A DNA stretch of 64,000 nucleotides. It comes from Dipteris shenzhenensis (lineage: Eukaryota; Polypodiophyta; Polypodiopsida; Gleicheniales). The notes under the pieces are model-generated. The model did no database searches and was not told the origin of the DNA. It saw only the letters and a list, made by a program, of their open reading frames with translations. Positions within the stretch are counted from its first letter, which is position 1; every line of letters starts with the position of its first letter. The stretch lies in the NCBI GenBank assembly GCA_047967505.1, contig CM106538.1. The stretch is one strand, 5' to 3'. A program made the translations under genes and the position numbers. This document shows positions 22,701 through 34,700 of this stretch, in pieces.

Positions 22701-25700
22701 CCCGACTGTAAGATGTGGCATCAACTGTTTCTCCTGCATCATGCATTGTGAGTTTCAGCCCCGGCTCCATGGGAGTGGCTATGGGCTTACAATCATGCAT
22801 GTTAAATCTGTCCAAGAGTTTCTGCACATACTTGGACTGAGACATAATAGTGCCACGTCTCTCTTGAGAGAACTGGATCCCCAAATAAAAGTGAAGCAGT
22901 CCCAAATCTGACATGTCAAAGGTGGTCTGCAAATCAGCTTTGAAATTTGCAATTTTATCTTCATTGGACCCTGTGAGCAGTAAGTCATCAACATAAAGAA
23001 GGATGACTAAAATTTCCCCCCCATCCATCTTGATGTAGAGGGTGCTCTCAGTAGGACTATTGTGCAGCCCCTTGCTGGTCAAAAAGGCATGAATCTTGGC
23101 ATACCATGCACGAGGGGCCTGTTTCAGCCCATACAAAGCTTTGTTTAGCTTGCATACCTGAAGTACATTTGTTGTAATTTCAAAGCCTGGAGGTTGTTTG
23201 ACATACACCGCTTCCAGCAAGTCTCCATTTAAGAAGGCTGGTTTTATGTCCAACTGATGAACATTCCACTCAAAATGTGCAGCCATTGCAATAACAGATC
23301 GGATGGTGGTCATCCGGGATGTAGGAGCAAATGTCTCCTTTTTCTGAGCATAGCCTTTAGCAACCAGCCTTGCCTTGTATCTGTCAATGGAGCCATCTGG
23401 CTTCCTTTTGACCTTGAAAACCCATCGTGTGCCAATGGCATGTTTACCTGGTGGCAAGTCTACAACATCCCAAGTCTGATTTTTTTCAATGGACTGCAAC
23501 TCATCGTGCATGGCATTCATCCAATGCACATTGTCCTTTGCTTCTTCGAATGTTGCAGGCTCCTGCTCATCAAGAAGAGTACCTGCATATGCTGATTCCA
23601 CTGAATTAGCACCTTCCATGTGCCTTGCTGCACTGCGAGTCCTGCCAGGTAATGGAGCATCAATTTTACTCTCCCTGAGAGTCTGTAACAGCCAGTTTGG
23701 GACTGTTTTTGCTGCATGTATGTCTGCAATTTCTTGCTGCACCACCTGTTCCACTGCCTGTGGAGGTGGCAAGACATCTTGTGGTGGAACTGAAGCATCG
23801 GAAGGTGGCTGTAAAGTCTGATTTGCATCAGAAATATCAGCAGGGGAACCCAAGGCAACGGGTAGCAACCCCTCAAAAACATCCTTTGAAGAAGAAGGCA
23901 TATGAAATTCAGCCTGAGTGTGAGCTGAATTTTCTGCAAATATCACATCTCTACTGACAATGATCTTGCGTGTAGTAGGATTGTAGAGACGGTACCCCTT
24001 GCTTTCTGCACTGTACTCAACAAAAATGCACTTAATTGCCTTATTTGACAACTTGTGCCGAAATTCAACTGGCACATGAGCATATGCAAGGCATCCAAAG
24101 ACTCGGAAATGATCCACTGAAGGCTTTCTCCCATTCCAGAATCCAGACCTCATAGGGAGTTTTTGTTTTCAAAGCCTTAGTGGGAGCCCGCTTTAAAATG
24201 TAGTTGGCACACATCAGACCTTCAAGCCAGAATTTGGGAGGCATGTGTTTGCTTTTCAGCATACATCTGTCCATCTCTATAAGAGTTCTATTTTTCCTCT
24301 CAGCTTTGCCATTTTGCTGAGGGGTCAGCCTCACTGTGAGCTGATGCACAATACCCTTGCCTTTCAGAAAAGCATCAAAATCTGCAGACAAGTATTCCCC
24401 ACCTCTATCTGTGCGCAATGTCTGTATCTTGAGTCCGGTTTCATTTTCAACCATGGCTGAAAAATGTTTAAACACCATGAACACTTCTGATTTGCGCTTT
24501 AGCCCAAAGACCCAAGTGAAATTGGAGTAATCATCAATAAAGGTAACAAAGTAGAGATGACCACCCAATGATGGAGTCCTCATGGGACCACAGACATCAC
24601 TGTGTATAAGCTGTAATTTGCGGACAGCTTTAATTGAACCATCCTTTTTGAAGGGGAATCTATGCATCTTGCCTAAAATGCACTCTTCACAGGCATGTGG
24701 AGGAGGTATCTCAAGAGGTGGCAATGCATCAACCATAAAGTGCTTCTGAAGTGTCATCAAGCTGTTATAATGCATGTGGCCATATCGGGCATGCCATAAT
24801 TCTGCATTCTGCATGGCAGCTGGAGGGGTAGACACTGCAAGAGCATGGGCTGCTCTTTTCTCAAAAAGATCAAGCTGAAAAAGCCCACGCAGCAGAGTAC
24901 CAGATAATCTTAAGGCATAATCATGCACATTTGTCATCCTCAAAGATGACCTGAAATCCAGCTCTGTTAAGAGTGGACACTGAAAGAAGATTTTTGGTGA
25001 TACCAGGCACACATAAGACATCTAAAAGTCTGAAAACTGAGCCATCAATGGCAGTAAGCTCAACTTCTCCTGTGCCACGTACTGAATATGATGAGTTATT
25101 GGCACAAGTGACTTTCTTACCAACGGGAGGTGGATGCAAGGAAGTAAAAAGACACTTCCTAGGAGTGATATGCTTGGATGCACTGCTGTCAAAATACCAA
25201 GTGTTCAGTGTTTCATTGACACTGAAAGCAGATGCATCCGTAGAAGAGTCATAACTGCAAGTTAAAAATGCATATGTATCATCATTACAAGTGGCTGTAC
25301 TATCCCGAGCAGCCAGCCTAGAATCTGAAATGCAAGATAAAAAGGCATAATCCTGTCCAACAAAGTTGGCTGCAGCATCCCCACTGTCAGATGCATGAGG
25401 AGCTGAATCTGAAACAGCCATACCGGAGCTGTTTTTCTTCTCTTTTGCAAGCCTTTTCCTGCATTCTGCAATGTGATGACCTGGCTTTTTGCAGTAATGA
25501 CAAAAACCCTTCTTCTTGGGCTTACTTGCATCATTTTTAGCCTTTTGTGAAGGCTGTCCTGACCCACTGGAAGGCTGATTTACTGATGTCTTTGCTTGTC
25601 CCTTTGTTTTTGACTCAAACTTTGAGAGCATAGCTTGTTCACCTACACGTGAAGCCAAGTTTTTCCTGGTCTGCTCTGCCTGAAGCAAAAGTCCTATCAA

Positions 25701-28700
25701 CTCATGAAAAGTGAGAGGATTTGCACCCCCCCTCAATGATAAGTTCAGCGAGGTATGAAAGCTGAGATAAGACTCAGGAAGAGAATTCAGAGTGGTAGTA
25801 GTCATCTCTGAATCAGGAATAATCTCATCTATGTTCAATAATTGCTCTCTGAGATCTTGTAGTTTTGTGAGGTGGACTGACATGGAGTCACCCTCTTCCA
25901 TATGTGTATTACTTAACTCTCTTTTCAAGAAGGATACCCTTGCATCATTCCTGGCTGCATACATGCTTTCTAAGATATCCCACGCTGCCTTCGAGGTCTT
26001 ACACGACCGGATATGCGGAATGATAAATCTTTTCACTAAAAGAGAGATGCATGACAAAGCTAAGGCATCCCGTGAATCCCATCTCTTCTACTTTGGACTA
26101 GTGGCTATAGCTGCACCAACAACTTGTTCTCTGCAGCTGCACCCTGTGCACGACCTCTTCCACCTCCTTGCTGAGGAGGGGTATTAGGTGCCATACCTGC
26201 TGGTCGGATCTCACCCCCATTAACATAATCCCATAAATTGCGAGAAATCAGAATATTGCGTACCATAAAACTCCAAAGGGAGTAGTTGGTACCATCCAAC
26301 TTGTCTTCCTGTGAAAGACCACCGAACTGGAAGTCATTCTGATTTTGTTGGGCCATATCTGAGAAAGAGATTTAAGCAGATACAAAACTGAATTCCCTTA
26401 CTAGGAATGAAATGCACAACTCCCAAAAAACACAGCCAAGCACTGGCTGTAAATGCAACTCAGATTTCTGCACTTGCACTGTCAGAAATCTGTCCAACCA
26501 TCAAAAACTCTCCAGAATCTGCCAAAAGTGCTGCAAAACACTTCCAGAAAGGTAGTATGAACTGAAATCTCCAAAAATTGCTCTCCCAACACACAAGCCC
26601 CAAAATAGGCCCGAAATTGCAATCGGAAAGGGGCAAATTGATCAAAAGCCCCAAATGTTGCAAGAATTGCGCTCAGTCTGCAAAAGCCCCGAATTTCACT
26701 GTGAAATTGCAGTGTAATTACAAAATCCCCAAATTTCTGCAAGAAATTGTACTGCAAAACTGAAAGCCCCAAATTTCGAGCTTGAAATTGCAACCGGAAA
26801 GGGGCATAAGCACAGAAAGCCCCAAATTTTGCAATTTCAGTAGAAAGCCCCAAATTTTTGGGCTAAACCTTTGAATCTGCTTGCAATGTCTGCTTCACAA
26901 TCAACTACAAACCCGAAGATACCCAAATGACTGCAAAAGACTACAAATGTCTGCACAAACACTACCAGATCTGTTGGTATGGTGACTGTACGACAGTGTA
27001 CTGATGGCCGTACTGTATAGTCGATGCAGGTTGGTGCCACACGTGTGGTACGGAATATCTGTACGCAGTTGTACGGAAGTAGGTACGATGCAGGAGCTGT
27101 ACGGCGGAAGCAGATACGTGAGAGATGTACGGAATATGGCGCATGGCTAGTACGGCGATACAACGTACGGCGCCACACGTTCAGTACGGCCTACGATCTG
27201 TACAGCCGTACGGTCGACGAGACTGGAGGTGCGAATGGCGATGACGCAGGTACGTTAGGGTACGGATTCCGTATAGTCGTACGGACTGTACGGACAGTCG
27301 TTTTTCTTGCTTCGAGTTGTACGGACGGGATGTAGCAGCATGAGCGGCAGTTGGAGCGTGGGCTGTAGGCTGGAGCTGAACGAGGAAGGAGTAGGGAGCA
27401 GGATCAACCTGCTGTGATACCAAATGTGAGAGATTGCGGAGAGAGAGAGAGAGCAAGAGAGAGTGAGCTAGAGAGCTGAAAGCTTGAGAGCTGAGTTGCA
27501 ATAGAAGAGTGTAAAAGAGAACAACTTAAAGAGTAGAGATAAGGTTTTGTCCTAGTGACAAAACCTTAGTAGTCACTAACCATAGTTAGTGAACTAACTG
27601 CGGTTAGGGGAAAAAACCTCTTAAAGAGGGAAAAGTGCCCCTAACTAGCTTATTAAATTACATTGGTCACTGCTGAATTATATCTATAATTCTAGCAATG
27701 CCATCCTAGATGAAGCTTGTCACGATCTGTGACGTATTCCTTTCTCTATTTCTAGACTTATGGATGGTTTGATGAATGGACACTTGTGGAAGGGTATGCC
27801 CTTTCGACGGGACACTTCCTATGAGGCACAACCCTTCACAAGAGACATTCTATTGAAGAGACATTCCTATTGTAATGTACCCTCTCATCAAGGGTCACAC
27901 CCTTCACAAGGGGTACACACCTCTTCATGCACATACACTTTGGAGTACACACCTTTTCATGTGTGACTCTTCACTCTCTATATAAGAGAGGCCCAATTGT
28001 ATGGATGACACTACAGCTACACTACAGACACTCAAGCAATACAATTATTCCTTGTTCTCTGCTATTTCAGTCTCCTTTCTGTTCCTTAGCACATTTCTAA
28101 ATATAGTAAATCTAGGATTTCTTTCAGTGGTATCAGAGCAAAATTCGCTCCTGCCTGTAGGAAATGCCCCCCACCTTCTAGCGCCGATCTGATACATCTT
28201 TTTCGCTAGAAGGATATCCGTGCACATTGTGCATGGAAGAGATGGAGAGGATGAGCGTAAAAATTTTTTGCGCCCACCCTGCCTAAAGTCATCTATGGCC
28301 TCTCCATCTCCCACACATCACGAGTTGATGTGAATGGACACGACAAAAATCGTGTCTTTTCAGGTGCTTGGGCTGTCCCAAAACCAAGGGACGCACCTTT
28401 TCCACCATCGGACACACCTTTTGATGAAAAGTCTCGACTCCTCACCCAAGGGACACACCCCATCATGGACAAAAGGACACACCTATTCATGTAGGGACAC
28501 CCCTTTTAAAAACAGGGACACACCCCTTCATGAAAAGGTGCACCTATTCCAAGGGTCACACCCCTTCGAATAGGCACACCTTTTAGGCACCAAGCACTTA
28601 TAAAAAGGGTACCTAGAGGGGTTAAAATGGAAAACCCAGCCCCAAACCTTAGGTTTACCCTAGCTACCCAAGGGTTAAATAAACCCACCCTTTAATTTTT

Positions 28701-31700
28701 GGGCAACCACCCCATGTAGGCAGCCCAAACGAAAAAAAAAACAAAAGGGATGTACCTTTTCAACGCTCTAAAGATTTTTCGTCAAATCAGGTTGGTTTCG
28801 CTGCCAGCCCTTGCTTGCGCCATCTCGCTGCCAGCCCCTGCTCGCTGCCAGCCCTGCTTGCGCCATCTCGCTGCCAGCCCCTGCTCGCTGCCAGCCCTGC
28901 TTGCACCATCACGCTGCCAGCCCCTGCTTGCACCATTTCGCTGCCAGCCCCTGCCTCGCCATTTCGCTGCCAGCCCCCTCGCCATTTCGCTGGCAGCCCC
29001 CTCGCCATCTGCAGCCCCTAGTCTCGCTGGTTTTTCGGCCCTGTTTCCTGCCAGCCTGCAGCATGAGCACAGTGCCAGCCAGCCATTCTGCCGCAAATCA
29101 GCCTGCAACTAGTTTATTCGCCATTAGCCTGCTCCCCTTGGTTCGACACCTTTTTCCTGCCAGATCAGCAGCAGTTTCAGCTTCCTATCGCGATGAAGAC
29201 AGCCTGTTAAATGCCAGGCCCAGTTCTGCTCCTTCGCCACCCATTGCAACATGGACCTCCGGATAGAAATCTGCAGGCCTCTTCTACGCAACAATTTGGC
29301 AGATTAAATCATTGCCAGGTGGAGTCTTTCCATTATGCTTTTAAGGATTCTCTTGTCATTATCAAATTACAGCAAATGAAAGACGCTCCCTTAAAGCATA
29401 GAAACCCCTGGTAATTCACCCGACATTTCAAGGACACCTCAGGCATCATCTACCACACAATATCGTGTTCAGATTGCACAACCAGCCCATTTCGGAGCTT
29501 TTGCATTGTGGGTTTTCTGTGTCACGTGCCCTCCTAGTGATTTGGACCACATCCTATACCTTTTGCGTGAGGCACCTCAGTTACATTACTTCCTCAGCAC
29601 AGTACAGGTTGTGTTCCACGAGACACGAAGATACCCAAAACCCGATATTCCTCAAGAATTTGCTGTCCATCTTTGGAGAGAATTTTACCCCTCACCTTCG
29701 GCATCTCCAAGGTACTCTCTACCTCCTTCAGCTCCCAGATATCCCCCTATACAGGTTGTACCTTCCCCAAGACAATATTTACACTCTGAAGGCACTCCTT
29801 CTCCTGGATTTCCTCCACTTCCGACAGCAGCTTCTTATCTCTTCTCAGATCTGTGGACTCTCCAAAAAAGACCCCTGAAGTCAACGTACAAGGCGAAACA
29901 CTACTGCAACTTCAAATTTCCCATCTTCAGGACAGCATCTCCGACTTGGTCCAGAAAGTCCAACAACTTCAAGATTCTCGTAGTACCACACATACAGAGG
30001 ATGACGTGACGCAACCAGACGACTATGCGGATTCATTCCCACCAGAGGTAGAAAACACTGAACTACGTGTCCTCTACCGTTTACTTCAAGCTTCCAAAAC
30101 TAAAAGACTTGACATCAAACTTTCAGAAGCCTACACTGGTCAACGCAAATCGCCGAACAGTTGACCAATGGCTCGCAAAAATGTGCATGTATTTTGATAC
30201 TGTTGACCTCACTGAAGGAAAAAAGATCGCCTTGGCAGCCTCCCTCCTTAAGGATACAGCTTTCCTATGGTGGCAAAGACGCTTAAAGGACGGCAAAAGT
30301 GTGTTAACATGGGAACGTTTTGAACACGTGCTCCGTAAGCAGTTCATACCTGCCAATGCGGACTTCTAAGCACGATCAAAACTCCGACAGTTGGAGCAAA
30401 CAGGCTCCCTGTCTTCCTACATCTCTCAGTTCACCACATTGGTGCTGGAGATTGATGGTTTAACTGAGGATGATCACCTTCATGCTTTCATCTCAGGCCT
30501 AAATCCCTCGTTACGCATTGATGTCCTTAAAGCAAACATCACCACCACAGCTGGCGCTATTGCTTACGCAGAGCGCATTACAGATTTTCAAAACACAGGG
30601 AAGCAGAGTGCTAATCGCACATAGAACTCTACTATGGCCAAAGGTGCTCGCCCTCAAGATAACACCAGGTTTCGAAAAAACTCGGGTAATCAAGGTCAGC
30701 GACAGTCTCAAGATCCCCAAAAGACTTAGAAATCATATGCTGGATTCCAATAGAAGCACTCCTCCAAGGATCGCGCCTCTTCTTCTTCACAAAGTCATTA
30801 CCGACATCCCCAACATAAAGGTGCGGCCACTGACAAGAAGAACAACTCCAGCACAAAAGGACTTTGTACCATCTGTATAGGCGACCATAGATGGTTCGAT
30901 TGTCCCAAGCGACCAAAGCAAAATTCCAATATGGAACCTAGCACTTCCGAGAGAGAAGATGCTACCCCAGCACAAGACAAGAAAGGCAAAGCTGTTCGTA
31001 TGGGAAATACCATCCACCTGAGCCTTGCCAGCAACCCCGAACCTTCCTTGGCCACTCAAGTACTTTGTGTTCAAGGATCGATTCATGGAACAACGGTCAC
31101 TATCCTCATCGACAGTGGCTGATCTCATAATTTCCTAGCTAGTTCTATGGTCGACAAACTTCGGTTGACCACCAGTCCTAGTCTCATGGACTATCAAATT
31201 GAACTCGCAAATGGAACTACTTTCTTGTGCAACACCAGGATCAAAAACTTGTCTTTTCGCATCCAACATTATACGGACAAGTTGAACTTCGACATCATGT
31301 CTCTTTCTCGGTACGATGTCATACTTGGACAACAGTGGCTCTACGACTATGATCCATCAATCAGTTTTTGCAGCCATACTATCCAGTTTGTCCACCAGGG
31401 AAAACTTATTGAGCTAACTGGTTCTAGGGACTCTCCTTTAACCCCAGTTGCCTCTGCCCTACAAGTAAAGAAGTGGGTTCGTAAACGTCAAGTAAAGACT
31501 TCACTTCTGTTGGTTACGGCAATAGAGGAGACACCAACAAAGGATCCTCCTGAATACCTCAACCAACCTTTTTTCAGCCCTACCTGGATATTTTTCCACA
31601 GGAATTGCCAAAGCAGTTACCCCCTCGACGACCAGTGGATCATCCAATCGAACTTATTCCCGGCAGTAATCCACTGTCGAAACCTCCTTATCGGGTGTCT

Positions 31701-34700
31701 TACACTCAAAATGAAGAAATCCAAAGACAGGTGACCGAACTACTCGACAAAGGTCACATTCGGCCCAGTCGCGCAGCCCTTTCGGATCTCCTGTACTACT
31801 TGTGGAAAAAAAGAATAAGTCAATGCACCTCTGCATCGACTACCAAGCCCTCAACAAGCTCACTATAAAAAACAAGTATCCATTGCCTCGCATCGATGAC
31901 CTCTTCGATCAACTTCTACACGCAACACAATTCTCAAAGATTGATCTTCGTTCAGGTTATCATCAAATTCGCATACGAGAAGGTGATGAGTATAAGACAG
32001 CTTTTCGAACAAAGTATGGACACTATGAATGTTTGGTCATGCCTTTTGGGTTAAACAATGCCCCGGCCACATTCATGACACTAATGAATGACATCTTCAG
32101 GCCTTTCCTCGATAAGTTCGTCATCTTCTACCTCGATGACATCCTCGTTTTCAGTAGATCCCTACATGAGCACAAACAACATCTTCACCAAGTTTTTGAA
32201 GTTCTCCATGCAAATTCTCTCTACATCAACATTGAGAAGAGTGAGTTCTTCAAGACCCAACTCGAATATTAGGGACATGTTATTTCCGCTCAAGGCATTT
32301 CTGTGGATCCCAAGAAGGTCGAGGTAATCCGAAACTGGCCTACTCCTAAGACTGTTCATGATGTCGGCTCTTTTCTCGGATTCGCAAACTTCTACCATAC
32401 AAAGGTCTATCAGTTTTCTGAAATCGCAGCTCCTATGTCCGAATTATTGAAAAGCACAGCAGTTTTTCAGTGGCTTCCCGAAACAGAGTATAGTTTCCAA
32501 CAACTCAAGCAAGCACTCACTACCACACCAGTTATGGCTATTGCTGACCCAAACCTTCCGTTTGAGGTCATGACCGACGCTTCCGACATCGCTACAGGAG
32601 CAGTCTTGATGCAAGAAGGTAGAGTTATTGCTTTTGACAACCATAAACATTCTGATATCCAAACCCGATACCCGGTTTATGATAAGGAGTTTCTTGCCAT
32701 TGTACATGCTTATCGCTCTTGGAAACATTATCTCATGGGAGCCGACTCAGTGGTCAAGACAGACCATCACTCTTTAAAGTATATCTTTACTCAGCCAGTC
32801 ATGAATGCTCGACAAGCATGCTGGGTTGAGTTTCTGGCCAACTTTCACATGACCATTGAGTACATTCCAGGACTACGCAATGTAGTTGCAGATGCTCTCA
32901 GCAGGTTAACTCTAGCATCAGCTATGGTAATCTCTACATTATCTGTGGATGTTCCGAATTCATTCAAAGGAAAGTATTTCAATGATAAAGACTTCGGCAC
33001 AGCAGTACAAGTTCTTTGAAAAGATCAACCTTCAACTTTCGAACAGAAGATTTTCTCATCCTATTCTTATACGGACGACCTTCTGTACTATCAAGATTGC
33101 GTCTGTGTACCACATGACAAGGATGTTTGATGTCTTTTGTTAACAGAGCATCATGCAGTTCCTTATGCTGCCCATCTAGGCATCAACAAGACTTATAGGT
33201 TACTCAATGCAACATACTACTGGCCTCAGATGAAAAGCGACGTCATCAAAATGGTTACATCTTGCTTATCTTGTCAACAAATAAAAGCAAGCCGACGACT
33301 TCCAACATGACTTCTTCAGCCTCTTCCAGTTCCAACTGAAAGGTGGGAAAGTATTTCCATGGATTTCATTACAACACTACCACGATCCTTCAGAGGTAAC
33401 ACTCAGATTATGGTAATTGTTGATCGATTGTCCAAAATGGCACACTTTGTTGCTTGCAAAACCAGTGCACAGGCTCCGGACATTGCCAAACTCTTCATAC
33501 AACACATCTTCCGACACCATGGATTGCCCAAGAATATCATATCCGACAAAGATCCTAAGTTTACCAGTTACTTTTGGATTTCACTGTTCGAATCTTTGGG
33601 TACAACTCTACTGTTCAGTTCAGCCTACCACCTAGAATCAGATGGCCAGACTGAAAGAGTCAACCAAGTTCTGGAAGAAATGCTTCGACATTATATTCAG
33701 TCATGCCTAGCAGCTTGGAAAGAGTATCTACCACTCCTTGAGTTTGCTTATAATAACTCTTTCCATAGATGACTCCATTCCAAGATTGTACCAACGAATT
33801 TCGTACTTCAACATCGAGTGGCCCTAGCTGATCAACTGGTTCAAGAAATGCAAGACATTCTACTCCAAGTCAGGGATCATATGCGAAAAGCGCAAGAGCG
33901 GTATCAACGGTCTGCCAACAAACATAGACGTCACCTGGAATTTGACACTGGTGACATGGTGCTATTATTTGTAGCCCCACATCGCTATAAGACTGTTAAG
34001 TCTGTGTTTCCTAAGTTGCGACCAAGATACCATGGACCTTTCCGGATCGTCAAGAAAAATTCATCTTTAAGTTACAAATTGGAATTACCACCATCATGGG
34101 GTAAAATCCATCCGACATTTCATATTTCTTGGCTAAAGACGTACATTCCAGGCGATGAAGCAGTTCCTCCTGTAGGTGATTATGTCCCAGAAATCGAAGA
34201 CAATTATGTTCTCCTTATTCCTGAACGTATTCTGGACCATCGACAGCGAGAGACTCGACATCGACTTATCAGAGAATTCCTTGTTCTTTGGCGAGATCTG
34301 GACGACTCCGACGCTACTTGGCAATCTGATGAAGACTTACAGCAGTACCCTGACATTTTACAGCAGTATTTTCAAAATTTACCGTGATATTTTCTACATC
34401 AATTCATTATCTCCACCAGGGTCTTCTTTTGAGTGGGAGGGGATGTCACGATCTGTGACGTATTTCTTTCTCTATTTCTAGACTTATGGATGGTTTGATG
34501 AATGGACACTTGTGGAAGGGTATGCCCTTTCGACAGGACACTTCCTATGAGGCACAACCCTTCACAAGAGACATTCTATTGAAGAGACATTCTTATTGTA
34601 ATGTACCCTCTCATCAAGGGTCACACCCTTCACAAGGGGTACACACCTCTTCATGCACATACACTTTGGAGTACACACCTTTTCATGTGTGACTCTTCAC

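Larger units (their letters stand above)
21738..27697 (-). mobile_element. complete Ty1/copia retrotransposon, 5.96 kb, TSD ATGCC
   Basis: Two 273-bp LTRs (21738-22010 and 27425-27697) differ at six positions by eye. They are flanked by the direct repeat ATGCC (21733-21737 and 27698-27702). On the minus strand the order is LTR, PBS (TGGTATCACAGCAGG), a 1.05-kb leader with two motif arrays, gag, protease, integrase, reverse transcriptase, RNase H, polypurine tract (CTGCAGGGGGG), LTR. That domain order defines copia. The coding region is broken by frameshifts at about 26100, 24970, 24110 and 22530, so it would need help in trans to move. Confidence 0.95.

Noticed and set aside
28750-29266. Cys/Ala/Pro-rich frames of 100-150 residues
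   Set aside because: They are the translated CTGCCAGCCCC repeat in the leader of the gypsy element, in several frames and on both strands.
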